Of a stretch of DNA of 63,922 bases, positions 54,657-63,167 are shown piece after piece. Numbering within the stretch: position 1 is the stretch's first letter; each line of letters starts with the position of its first letter. Position numbers and translations under genes: made by a program. Where the stretch lies: the NCBI GenBank assembly GCA_021648525.1, contig JAKISP010000019.1:1-63922 (forward strand). The letters run 5' to 3'. Origin of the DNA: Gammaproteobacteria bacterium. GTDB lineage: Bacteria; Pseudomonadota; Gammaproteobacteria; SZUA-140. The notes beneath the pieces were generated by a model, which saw only the letters and a list, made by a program, of their open reading frames with translations, was not told the origin of the DNA and made no database searches.

Positions 54657-55130
54657 ATGGCTACAGAGATCGAAAGAAAATTCCTACTAGTCAATGACGA
54701 CTGGCGTGATGAGGTGGACGCTTCCTGTCACTATGCGCAGGGTTATCTCTCGAATTCCGATAAAATATCTATTCGAATTCGAACCTCTGGTGAAAAGGCA
54801 TACCTCAATTTTAAGAGTGCCACGCTGGGGATCAGCCGCACTGAATATGAATATGAAGTGCCGCTTGCGGATGCCGATGATATGCTGGCTAACTTTTGTA
54901 ATGGCTCGTTGATCAAGAAGGTACGTTACTTTGTGAAGCGTGGTGATCACACCTGGGAGATCGATGTTTTTGAGGGTGATAATGCCGGTCTGGTCGTGGC
55001 AGAGATTGAACTGCAGGCCGAAGATGAGGCCTTTGCTCACCCCGACTGGATGGGTGCCGAGGTGTCGGATGATCCACGTTATTACAACGTCTGCTTGGTG
55101 ACACACCCATATTGTGAGTGGACTGATTAG
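54657..55130 (+). CDS. CYTH domain protein
   Basis: A 157-residue triphosphate tunnel protein: it begins MATEIERKFLL, the EXEXK signature, and continues with basic strands (IRIRTSGEKAYLNFKS) and the acidic EIDVFEGDNAGLVVAEIEL stretch lining the tunnel. Stand-alone bacterial CYTH proteins hydrolyse inorganic tripolyphosphate or similar triphosphates. It lies four bases before the ABC-importer operon and may be in the same transcript. Confidence 0.92.
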   Translation: MATEIERKFLLVNDDWRDEVDASCHYAQGYLSNSDKISIRIRTSGEKAYLNFKSATLGISRTEYEYEVPLADADDMLANFCNGSLIKKVRYFVKRGDHTWEIDVFEGDNAGLVVAEIELQAEDEAFAHPDWMGAEVSDDPRYYNVCLVTHPYCEWTD

Positions 55131-55133
55131 CTT

Positions 55134-56636
55134 ATGCCGCATTTAACAGGGAAACATTTTTTTGCGCTGCTCCTGTTACTGCCGTTGTCACTTTTGCTGG
55201 CCTCCTGTGCTGCCCCCGATAATGGTGCGTTACGTTTTGGTCTATCGAAAATGCCAGTCACGCTCGACCCACGTTTTTCCACCGATGCTACTTCATCGCG
55301 GATTAATCGCCTGTTATACCAGCGTTTAGTTGACTTCGATGCTGCGTCGATGCCCGCGCCATCGCTGGCAACCTGGCAAAAACTAAGCCCACTGCATTAC
55401 CGTTTTACACTGGCTTCTGAGCGTGCCTTGTTTAGCAATGGTGAGCGCCTCACCAGTGAAGACGTGAAGGCAACCTACGCATTTATTTTGGATGCTGAGA
55501 ACGCGTCGCCACATCGTCTTACCCTTGCGCGTTCGATTGAACGTATCGAAACCAGAGGGGATGATGTGATCGATTTCATTCTTAAAGAAGCAGACCTACT
55601 ATTTCCGGGGCGGCTTGGTATCGGCATTCTGCCCAGGGCGCTGATTGAATCCCAACATCCCTTTAACCGCTCGCCGCTGGGCAGTGGTGCGTATCAATTA
55701 GTCGCGTGGCCGGATGATACCCATCTACGACTCAAGCGCCGTAGTGATGATTTGCTGCTGGAATTTATTGAGGTGACTGATCCTAACGTACGTGTATTGA
55801 AGTTGATGCGTGGCGAGATCGACATGATGCAAAATGATCTGCCACCTGAGCTGATCCGTTACCTGTCGAACGAGTCTGGCATTACGATTACCCACGGTGC
55901 CGGTTCTAACTTCGCCTATCTTGGTTTTAATATGGAAGATGAGTTCACTGGTGTGCAACAGGTTCGCGAAGCGATCTCGCTAGCACTGGATCGTGATTCA
56001 ATTATTCAATATGTACTGGGTGAATCCGCACGCCCTGCCAATGCACTACTGTCACCGGACCACTGGGCCGGTGCGCCTGCACTGCATCAGATAGCCTATG
56101 ATCCCGCAGCGGCGAAGTCGTTATTAATGCCTCTGGGTTACACCCCTGAAAATCCATTGCACCTTACCTATAAAACCTCCAGCGATCCTTTTCGTTTGCG
56201 GCTTGCCACGGTGATTCAGCAACAGCTTGCAGAGGTAGGCATTAAAGTAGAGCTGAAGAGCTACGACTGGGGAACTTTCTATGGCGATATCAAAGCCGGA
56301 CGCTTTCAGATGTATAGCCTGATGTGGGTCGGGATTAAGCTGCCGGATATCTTTCGTTACGTGTTTCATAGCACGGCAGTTCCGCCGGAAGGGGCGAATC
56401 GTGGGCGGTTTATTGATGCCGAGACTGATCGTTTGATTGAGGCTGCCGAGGCGGCGAATACCATTGAAAAACAGTCTGAACTTTACCAGCAGCTTCAGCA
56501 TCATCTGGTACAGCAGTTGCCATTTGTACCGCTATGGTATGAAGACCATGTCTTTATTGCGCGTGACCATGTGAGTGGGTATACGATTGCAAGGGATGGG
56601 AACTATGATGGCTTGCTGGACGTTAAGCGACAGTAA
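55134..56636 (+). CDS. ABC peptide importer, lipoprotein solute-binding protein
   Basis: A 500-residue family 5 solute-binding protein (DppA/OppA type). The signal peptide ends in the lipobox LLASC with Cys25, so it is a lipoprotein. The core shows LDPRFSTDATSSRINRLLYQRLVDFD, LTSEDVKATYAFI and the C-terminal VPLWYEDHVFIARDHVSGY typical of peptide binders. It is followed by a YkuD enzyme and the permease pair. No ATP-binding subunit is encoded in the window, so the importer must share one encoded elsewhere. Confidence 0.92.
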   Translation: MPHLTGKHFFALLLLLPLSLLLASCAAPDNGALRFGLSKMPVTLDPRFSTDATSSRINRLLYQRLVDFDAASMPAPSLATWQKLSPLHYRFTLASERALFSNGERLTSEDVKATYAFILDAENASPHRLTLARSIERIETRGDDVIDFILKEADLLFPGRLGIGILPRALIESQHPFNRSPLGSGAYQLVAWPDDTHLRLKRRSDDLLLEFIEVTDPNVRVLKLMRGEIDMMQNDLPPELIRYLSNESGITITHGAGSNFAYLGFNMEDEFTGVQQVREAISLALDRDSIIQYVLGESARPANALLSPDHWAGAPALHQIAYDPAAAKSLLMPLGYTPENPLHLTYKTSSDPFRLRLATVIQQQLAEVGIKVELKSYDWGTFYGDIKAGRFQMYSLMWVGIKLPDIFRYVFHSTAVPPEGANRGRFIDAETDRLIEAAEAANTIEKQSELYQQLQHHLVQQLPFVPLWYEDHVFIARDHVSGYTIARDGNYDGLLDVKRQ

Positions 56637-56656
56637 CAGATTATTATAAGGTCACC

Positions 56657-57145
56657 ATGGCTAAGATTATCATTGATATTGCAACACAACGGCTGCGCTT
56701 AAAAGAGGGCGATGAGGTTGTCATGGATGTGGCGATCTCATCAGCCAAAAATGGTGGCGGTGAAGCACCGGGCAGCGAGTGTACCCCGCGTGGCAGCCAT
56801 ATCATTCGCGCGAAGATCGGTGCGGACTTTCCGCTGAATAGTGTTTTTATCGGTCGTCGTCCAACGGGTGAGATTTATTCCCCTGAGCTTGATGCTATTC
56901 AACCTGGACGTGACTGGGTGCTGAGCCGTATTTTATGGCTGAGTGGTACCGAGATCGGAATAAACCGTCTGGGTGGTGTTGATTCAATGCGGCGTTATAT
57001 CTATATCCATGGTACTCCTGATAGTGAACCGATGGGAATTCCAATGTCGCACGGCTGTGTGCGAATGCGTAATGATCAATTGATCGAACTCTTTGATCGG
57101 GTAGCCGTGGGCACGCATGTGCAGATCAATGGCGTACGATGTTGA
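56657..57145 (+). CDS. YkuD-fold L,D-transpeptidase/L,D-carboxypeptidase without signal peptide
   Basis: A 162-residue YkuD enzyme. The catalytic box is IPMSHGCVRMRN (Ser131, His132, Gly133, Cys134, Arg136), with the companion histidine in YIYIHGT (His118). Residues 1-25 (MAKIIIDIATQRLRLKEG...) form the first YkuD strands and are hydrophilic, so there is no signal peptide or anchor and the protein should be cytosolic. Known cytosolic YkuD proteins act as L,D-carboxypeptidases in peptidoglycan recycling. It is between a peptide-binding lipoprotein and its permeases and overlaps the dppB-like gene by 7 bases. Confidence 0.9.
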   Translation: MAKIIIDIATQRLRLKEGDEVVMDVAISSAKNGGGEAPGSECTPRGSHIIRAKIGADFPLNSVFIGRRPTGEIYSPELDAIQPGRDWVLSRILWLSGTEIGINRLGGVDSMRRYIYIHGTPDSEPMGIPMSHGCVRMRNDQLIELFDRVAVGTHVQINGVRC

Positions 57146-58068
57146 GTTTTGTCATCTCTCGCCTGCTCAGCGCACTGTTTGTGATCTTTGGCGTCTCGTG
57201 CCTGGTCTTTTTTCTGATTCATCTGGTGCCGGGTGATCCGGTTGAGGTCATGTTAGGTGAGTCAAGCCAACCGGCGGATCGTGAAGCATTGCGTGCGGCG
57301 CTGGGGCTTGATCAACCGATTCTGGTTCAACTGATGAACTATTTTAATGGTTTGCTCCATTTTGATCTTGGTGAGTCATTGCATTCGAAACGGCCGATTG
57401 CCGATATGTTGATGGAACGTATTCCTGCGACGGCGACATTGGCTGCGGCGGGACTGTTGGTTGCCGTGATTATCGCTTTTCCGTTGGGCATCATGGCGGC
57501 GATGAAAAAAGATACCGCATGGGATAGCGGCGCGATGTTCTTTTCACTGTTTGGCATCTCAATCCCTAACTTTTGGATGGGGCCGTTGCTGATTCTATTT
57601 TTCTCGTTATGGCTTGGCTGGTTACCAGTGAGCGGGCAGTCGGGTATTGAGTCGTTGGTACTGCCCGCGTTGACGTTGGGCACTGCACTGGCGGCGATCC
57701 TTGCGCGTATGATTCGTGCCACGCTACTGGAAGTGATGGGTGAAGATTACATTCGTACCGCACGTGCTAAAGGGCTTTCGGAGCGTGCTGTGATCATGAA
57801 TCACGGGCTGAAGAATGCGATGCTGCCGGTGATTACACTATTAGGATTACAGTTGGGTGCTTTGTTGGGTGGCGCGATGATCACCGAGATTGTTTTTTCC
57901 TGGCCCGGCATTGGTCAGTTAACGATTGATGCGATCAACCGCCGAGACTACCCAGTCGTACAGGCATGCATTCTGTTGATTAGTCTCACTTACGTGGTGG
58001 TCAACACATTGACCGACCTGGTCTATGCCTGGATGGATCCCAGGATTCGACTGGGGAATGCCCAATGA
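57139..58068 (+). CDS. ABC peptide importer permease, DppB/OppB-like
   Basis: A 309-residue integral membrane protein with six helices. The N-terminus MLSFVISRLLSALFVIFGVSCLVFFLIHLVPGDP is the family hallmark, and the cytoplasmic EAA loop DYIRTARAKGLSERAVIMNHGLKNAMLPV sits before the last helices. It overlaps the YkuD gene by 7 bases and the next permease by 4, so the genes form one translational unit. Confidence 0.94.
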   Translation: MLSFVISRLLSALFVIFGVSCLVFFLIHLVPGDPVEVMLGESSQPADREALRAALGLDQPILVQLMNYFNGLLHFDLGESLHSKRPIADMLMERIPATATLAAAGLLVAVIIAFPLGIMAAMKKDTAWDSGAMFFSLFGISIPNFWMGPLLILFFSLWLGWLPVSGQSGIESLVLPALTLGTALAAILARMIRATLLEVMGEDYIRTARAKGLSERAVIMNHGLKNAMLPVITLLGLQLGALLGGAMITEIVFSWPGIGQLTIDAINRRDYPVVQACILLISLTYVVVNTLTDLVYAWMDPRIRLGNAQ

Positions 58069-58868
58069 TGCGGCTCTGGTTTCCTGCTGCAATCTTTATT
58101 TTATGGTTTGTGCTGGCGCTTTTTGGCCAGCTGTTTTCATTATCACCCGATCATATCGAACTCAGTCGTATCCTGTTACCGCCGGATGCAAACGAGTGGT
58201 TTGGTTATGACGACCTTGGCCGTTCGCTGTGGGATCGGCTGATTGTTGGCGCGCAGACATCGTTTATTGTGTCGATTGCTGTGGTGGCGATCTCGATGTT
58301 AATCGGGGTGACGATCGGCTCATTCAGTGCCTTTATTGGTGGCTGGTTTGACCACTTGATTGTACGCATCATCGATATTTTTCTCGCCTTCCCCGGTATT
58401 CTACTGGCGATTGCACTGGCGGGTTTGATGGGGCCGGGAATTGATAATGTAGTGATTGCGCTTTGCGTTGTCGGCTGGGTGGGCTTTGCACGGCTATCAC
58501 GCGCACAGGTGATGACACTAAAAAACCGGGACCACGTACAGGCTGCGATTGCACTGGGGGCTAGTCGTTCTCGTATTATTTTTAAACACCTGGTACCACT
58601 GATGGCTGCACCACTGATTGTTGAAGCGACCTTTGCTATCGCCAGTGTGGTGATTGCTGAGGCCGGTTTATCATTCCTTGGTCTGGGTATTCAACCGCCA
58701 ACGCCATCCTGGGGCAGCATGATTCGTGATGGCACACGTTATATGCTGGTTGCACCGCACATGGTGCTAGTGCCGGGCATTGCATTGATGCTGGTGGTGC
58801 TGTCGGTTAATCTATTGGGTGATCGGTTGCGTGACTGGCTGGATGTGCGCACGCGTGATCGTCATTAA
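58065..58868 (+). CDS. ABC peptide importer permease, DppC/OppC-like
   Basis: A 267-residue permease with six helices. The motif GYDDLGRSLWDRLIVGAQTSF follows the first helix, and the EAA loop reads DHVQAAIALGASRSRIIFKHLVPLM. The usual PSWGSMIRDG end segment is present. It pairs with the DppB-like subunit. The next gene on the plus strand is 2.5 kb away, so ATPase subunits do not follow; the neighbouring AAA protein is convergent and of another kind. Confidence 0.94.
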   Translation: MMRLWFPAAIFILWFVLALFGQLFSLSPDHIELSRILLPPDANEWFGYDDLGRSLWDRLIVGAQTSFIVSIAVVAISMLIGVTIGSFSAFIGGWFDHLIVRIIDIFLAFPGILLAIALAGLMGPGIDNVVIALCVVGWVGFARLSRAQVMTLKNRDHVQAAIALGASRSRIIFKHLVPLMAAPLIVEATFAIASVVIAEAGLSFLGLGIQPPTPSWGSMIRDGTRYMLVAPHMVLVPGIALMLVVLSVNLLGDRLRDWLDVRTRDRH

Positions 58869-58886
58869 ATGACAACCGCCCCCTTC

Positions 58887-61010
58887 TCACATGAACCCAA
58901 TGGATTTTCCGGCGCCTGGTTTAGCCTGACACTCTTTTTCCAGCGCACTCAGTAAATAATGCGGGTGAATGGTTTTATTCAGGCTGCGGGACTGGCGCAC
59001 AACCGTTGCAAAATCCCCAGGCGTGAGGTTATCAAGTCGCGCTAAATCTGTTTTGTACTGTTTTATTTCACTCTTTTTCAGGTCACAGTCATGTTCTTCC
59101 AGTACTTGCAAAAACAATCCCCATGCCTGTTTCGGTTTCATATAATCAAATTTTATCTTCAGATCAAAACGGCGTAACGCGGCAGCATCGACAAGATTCA
59201 GTAAATTCGTGGAGGCAATAAACACACCATTGAAGCTTTCCATCTGGACCAGTAGTTCATTAACCTGGGTGATCTCCCATGAGTGTTGCGAAGTGCCACG
59301 ATCGAGGAGAAAACTGTCCACTTCATCCACCAGCAGCACCATATCGTCAGCTTCAGCTTCATCAAACATGGCAGCAATATTCTTTTCTGCTTCACCCACC
59401 CATTTGCTAAGAATGTCTGAGGCCTGTTTTTTAAGCAGCGGCCTGTCCAGCTGTTCTGCGACATAATGTGCAAAAGCGGTTTTCCCGGTGCCCGGTGCAC
59501 CATACAGACAAATGCGTGCCTGGTGATTTTGTTGTAATCCACTGGTTAACGCTTCCAGATCCTGGTCTGGATTCAAATACTCAAGGCTATAGTGGGTTTC
59601 ACGGCTGATCACCGTGCGGGGTTTACGCGATAAACCCATGACCTGTAGTTTGTTACCAATAATCCTTTCCAGATTTTTTTCCAGTGCACTGGTATTTTCA
59701 GCATCCAGATGTACTGCAATTTTGGCCGCGCTTTCAGCATGTGCTGGCACTAGGTGTTCATGTTCAGCCATTTTCGCCATCCAAGTGTCACTCAAACCAA
59801 GATGCCCAAGATATTTATCAAGAATACGCCGACGAATATTGCGTGTGGGCGACCGCAAATTCAGCACAAAGTCAAAACGGCGCAGCACCGAATCATCCAG
59901 TTGGATGACACTATTGCATAACCAGAAGGCCGGTATCAGGTTTTCTTCCAGTAGCTGATGTACCCAGGCTTTTTTAAAATCAGGGCGTGTTACATGACCG
60001 AACGGGCTGAAATTGACATCAGGAAAAGCATCTTCTATTTCATCAAACAAAATGGCCGATTTTTCTTTATTGGCCAGCATTTTCTGGGTCAATTGATAGG
60101 CGGAAAAACGATCTTTTCCATCAATCGGGTTACCTTCCATATCCTGCATGGTGATTTCGAATAACTCAAACCCACAATGCCTGCTGAGGGTTTTCACCAG
60201 TTCAGTTTTACCGGTGCCGGGTTCGCCGTATATCAATACATTGACCCCCGGGGTCTGATTTTTTTCAGCTGAACGTAAATAAGCTGTCAACAGGTCAACA
60301 TCCGTTTTTAGATGGGAAAAATCCCCAATTAACAGCGGTGACTGATCTGCAATTTTAAAAAAACATTGTAATATTGCCGCTGGATTATTTTGTTCCTGTG
60401 TCAGGGCGTGTTTGATGCTGTGCGGAACATCAAAGCAATTGTGTAATAAACGCATATATTGACCACTGGTGTCGATGCGCAGCAGTCCTGAGGATCTCAG
60501 TGCGCCATTGCTACGTATGGCATTGTCAATTTCATTACGAGGAAGATTGAGGATAATCGACAAAGTATGTCTTATTTGTTCATTACTCATTTCCCCAAGT
60601 GTCTCAATCACCAGATTAAAACCGGTAGACGAACTTGAGACGATCACAAAGCGTAATATGTCGATCTCATACTGAGTTAGATTTAACGATTTTTGAAGAA
60701 CCGCAATATTGGTGGAAAAAACATCATCAGGAAAAGTCAGTGTATGGCTTTCCAGGGTTTTTAAGGTGTCGCGAAGCGTAGAAAATACTATTTTTTTATC
60801 AACCTCTTCATCTTGCTGAAGTTCAGACAAACCCAGCACATGCATGGTTTCCGGGTCATGCAAACCACCGTAGCGATCAAAAAACCGGTTGAATACATTG
60901 AGACGAACCAGAATACGTAAATTCCAGAGTTTCAACAACGGGTTGTTACCCGATATTTTATCAGTATCCGTATGATCGGAAGATTGTTCGTTAGCATTTA
61001 ACAGCGTCAT
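58887..61010 (-). CDS. Tandem AAA+ ATPase
   Basis: A 707-residue protein with two AAA+ modules after an N-terminal helical part of about 230 residues. Module 1: Walker A GEPGTGKTEL (262-271), Walker B AILFDEIEDAF (319-329), arginine finger region SVLRRFDF. Module 2: Walker A GAPGTGKTAF (504-513), Walker B VLLVDEVDSFL (558-568), AALRRFDLKIKF. Both modules keep the catalytic residues. It resembles CDC48/SpoVK-like ATPases of unknown target found singly in proteobacteria. Convergent with the permease gene, and divergent from the LysM gene with 340 bases between. Confidence 0.9.
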   Translation of the reverse strand: MTLLNANEQSSDHTDTDKISGNNPLLKLWNLRILVRLNVFNRFFDRYGGLHDPETMHVLGLSELQQDEEVDKKIVFSTLRDTLKTLESHTLTFPDDVFSTNIAVLQKSLNLTQYEIDILRFVIVSSSSTGFNLVIETLGEMSNEQIRHTLSIILNLPRNEIDNAIRSNGALRSSGLLRIDTSGQYMRLLHNCFDVPHSIKHALTQEQNNPAAILQCFFKIADQSPLLIGDFSHLKTDVDLLTAYLRSAEKNQTPGVNVLIYGEPGTGKTELVKTLSRHCGFELFEITMQDMEGNPIDGKDRFSAYQLTQKMLANKEKSAILFDEIEDAFPDVNFSPFGHVTRPDFKKAWVHQLLEENLIPAFWLCNSVIQLDDSVLRRFDFVLNLRSPTRNIRRRILDKYLGHLGLSDTWMAKMAEHEHLVPAHAESAAKIAVHLDAENTSALEKNLERIIGNKLQVMGLSRKPRTVISRETHYSLEYLNPDQDLEALTSGLQQNHQARICLYGAPGTGKTAFAHYVAEQLDRPLLKKQASDILSKWVGEAEKNIAAMFDEAEADDMVLLVDEVDSFLLDRGTSQHSWEITQVNELLVQMESFNGVFIASTNLLNLVDAAALRRFDLKIKFDYMKPKQAWGLFLQVLEEHDCDLKKSEIKQYKTDLARLDNLTPGDFATVVRQSRSLNKTIHPHYLLSALEKECQAKPGAGKSIGFM

Positions 61011-61350
61011 GATTCAGTACCAGGAAATTGCCCCAGTCAGGGCCAACAAATCGTTATCATAAAATATTTTAATCATGCTGCCTATCGCTTAATTCAGACC
61101 CGCAAACAATGGATGCTCACGGACATTGCCACACGCTCCCCTTTATCAAAGATGCAAGGCCAGAATATTTCAAATAATGCCACAAATACTATCCTATCCA
61201 AAAGAATGGCACCATAAAAATGGTGCTACTGAGCGCTGTGGCTCAAATGTTCTCTCAATTTAAGCCTCATGGGGCTGGTGATGCCCGGGGTTTTTATGTA
61301 AATATAGTGTTGATAGCTTCTATACCGCTCAATGAGCCAGCGAGATAAAT
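61011..61350. other. Intergenic region between the AAA gene and the LysM gene
   Basis: A 340-base gap with no supportable gene. It must hold two divergent promoters. The one visible structure is a hairpin at 61207-61228 (stem GCACCAT/ATGGTGC, loop AAAA, plus a wobble and one more pair) with no T-run after it. A long open frame on the minus strand from 61977 to 61294 is antisense to the LysM gene and is not believed. Confidence 0.4.
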
Positions 61351-62289
61351 ATGTACTATGAATACAAAATCAAAAATGGTGATACCTTTTCCGGCATCAT
61401 ATACAGCATGTTTGGTCTCGTCCCCAATGACACCCGTTATGTGAAAACGGTCAAACACCTGCTGGCGCTGAACCCGCAGATAAAAAACCCGGATCACATC
61501 AGAGCGGGTGAAATGTTTCGTTTGGGCGTGCTGCCGGTAACGTCTCAGGCAACACCGCCAGCAGTTCATACACCGCCAGCTTTTATCACTCAACCCACCC
61601 ATTCTGGCGATATGGCGGGCTTCTGGGCACTCTCCTGGCTGGAGCACAACGGAAATTACCTCACCATCCCGGGCAGCATTGCCGCAGGTGCGGCGGGCAA
61701 CCTGCTTAGCCCCGGCAACGTCAACCTCATTAATGAAGTCAGTGACCATTACGCAGACTATAAAACAGAGAAAACCACCAAAGGGCAATATGATGCCCGG
61801 CGTAAAAAAGCCCTGGATCAACTCAAGAAAAATATAGGGCCGATGGAAAAACTGCTGTTCGGTAACCAGACGCCTCATCAAAGTGTCCGCATTGCGAGGA
61901 GAGGTGCCATCCCCGCCACCGCACAAATCACCCAGCATGCCGACAGACTCAAACGGTTGAGTGCAATGAGCAAACACGGTGGCTTTGTGCTCGCGGGAGT
62001 TGGTTTGACCGCTGCTTGTATGCAGATCGCCAGTACTACGGATACTAAAGAGAAAAACGAGATATTGGTGGAGACCATTACGAGTGCGACAGTGGGGATT
62101 GGCTTAGGTTGGGCCGTTGGCCTGTTTTTGATCTCCAACCCGGTTGGCTGGGGAACCGCAATTGTGCTGGCGGTGGGTAGCGTAGCGACGAGTTATTTGG
62201 CAGGAAAAGGTGCGCGCATTGCCTATGATACATCGGGAACGGAGATTGATCTTGTCGAGGGTACCGGTGTGGACAGGCTATGCCAATAA
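61351..62289 (+). CDS. LysM domain protein with hydrophobic C-terminal region, possible secreted effector
   Basis: A 312-residue protein. Residues 3-57 are a LysM domain (YKIKNGDTFSGIIY ... NPDHIRAGEMFRL). A Pro/Thr linker (60-85) leads to a Gly/Ala-rich middle, and two hydrophobic helices lie near 210-226 and 245-285 (TATVGIGLGWAVGLFL-like and AIVLAVGSVATSYLAGKG). No signal peptide is seen. The combination of cell-wall-binding domain and membrane-inserting end, followed by membrane proteins and a truncated copy of itself, resembles effector/immunity arrays of contact-dependent systems. That is inference; no known toxin motif was recognised. Confidence 0.7.
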   Translation: MYYEYKIKNGDTFSGIIYSMFGLVPNDTRYVKTVKHLLALNPQIKNPDHIRAGEMFRLGVLPVTSQATPPAVHTPPAFITQPTHSGDMAGFWALSWLEHNGNYLTIPGSIAAGAAGNLLSPGNVNLINEVSDHYADYKTEKTTKGQYDARRKKALDQLKKNIGPMEKLLFGNQTPHQSVRIARRGAIPATAQITQHADRLKRLSAMSKHGGFVLAGVGLTAACMQIASTTDTKEKNEILVETITSATVGIGLGWAVGLFLISNPVGWGTAIVLAVGSVATSYLAGKGARIAYDTSGTEIDLVEGTGVDRLCQ

Positions 62290-62290
62290 C

Positions 62291-62692
62291 ATGAGTTTAT
62301 TTGATGGGACTTTATTTGAGCAGGTACTCCTCACCATTTTCGTAGCAACATTGTTCTGTCTCATGTTAAGCCTGGTATTCATTTTGATTATGCACATTTT
62401 AATGCCAAAGAAGGTGCTGAAAGCTTATTTTAAGGAACCCTATTTCAATGCAGGGGAAATAGCCATGTTTACCGGCTTCCCTTTTGGTTATATGAGAACA
62501 GCCATGTTTAGCCGTGTGCTGGGGTTTCCTGCCAGCGGGAAAAAAAGAGGTCTGGAAAATGCCTATCAACTGGCACCCGTGTGGTATTGCAAAATATCAA
62601 AGTATTTTCTTTATTTTTTTGTGCCCAATTTGGCGTTGCTGGTAATATCTGTCGTGATTGTATTTATACATTTTGAAGCATGGAAACAATGA
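62291..62692 (+). CDS. Small membrane protein, candidate immunity partner
   Basis: A 133-residue protein with a hydrophobic helix near 12-36 (VLLTIFVATLFCLMLSLVFI), a cytoplasmic-looking middle with conserved-looking EPYFNAGEIAMFTGFPFGYMRTA, and a second helix near 105-126. The start ATG lies one base after the stop of the LysM gene, so they are co-transcribed. Function unknown; the position directly behind a candidate membrane-active protein suggests protection against it. Its own stop overlaps the next ATG. Confidence 0.6.
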   Translation: MSLFDGTLFEQVLLTIFVATLFCLMLSLVFILIMHILMPKKVLKAYFKEPYFNAGEIAMFTGFPFGYMRTAMFSRVLGFPASGKKRGLENAYQLAPVWYCKISKYFLYFFVPNLALLVISVVIVFIHFEAWKQ

Positions 62693-62955
62693 GTAAGTCT
62701 GGAATCAGGTTTTTCGCTTGCTTGTTCTATAAAAAAATCACCAAAGGGCAATATGATGCAGAGGCGTCATTCATTCCCGCGACCGCACACATTACCCAAC
62801 ATGCCAACAGACTGAAACACCTCGGTGCGATCAGTAAATACGGTGGCATCGTCCTCGCGGGGGTGGGCTTAACCGCCGCCTGTATGAAAATCACCAATAC
62901 TGCGGATACAAAAAATGAAATGTTCAGTGAAACTGGATGGAATCTTCACAAATAA
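62689..62955 (+). pseudogene. Truncated duplicate of the LysM protein's central region
   Basis: An 88-codon frame. The part KKITKGQYDA...IPATAHITQHANRLKHL, then GGIVLAGVGLTAACMKI, repeats residues about 141-238 of the protein at 61351 with a deletion of about 38 residues. Twenty bases at 62740-62759 are identical to 61777-61796. The LysM part and the hydrophobic end are missing; similarity ceases near 62934. It starts in an ATGA overlap with the preceding gene, so it might still be translated. This is a partial duplication of the effector-like gene. Confidence 0.7.
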
Positions 62956-63167
62956 TACTCACAGTATTTTTGTTGGCTGTGACAGCGACGCTTTTAATAC
63001 TTGCGCTACTGTTTTACATTGGTCGTATCCGCATTAGAGAAATTGACTTTGAATTTTTTTTATTTAATAACAACATTTACCATTCTCAGCGGATTGTTAT
63101 ATCTGGTCATATTGTTGATCAAAAATTTTGTCAGCCGAAAGAATTTAAAACGTTCTTTAGGGATTGA
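62937..63167 (+). CDS. Short membrane-protein frame, possibly the 5' part of the next gene
   Basis: A 76-codon frame whose first 40 residues form a good membrane anchor (SSQIILTVFLLAVTATLLILALLFYIG) followed by a basic stop-transfer (RIRIRE). After a run of eight T (63053-63060) the frame turns non-hydrophobic, while the +1 frame becomes a strong membrane helix that continues to the window end. A frameshift at the T-run would join the two. It begins within the end of the truncated duplicate. Confidence 0.35.
   Translation: MESSQIILTVFLLAVTATLLILALLFYIGRIRIREIDFEFFLFNNNIYHSQRIVISGHIVDQKFCQPKEFKTFFRD

Noticed and set aside
61294-61977. Long minus-strand open frame (227 codons) opposite the LysM gene
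   Set aside because: It is antisense to a protein with a clear LysM domain and a duplicated region, and its own translation is Cys/Arg-rich without recognisable motifs.
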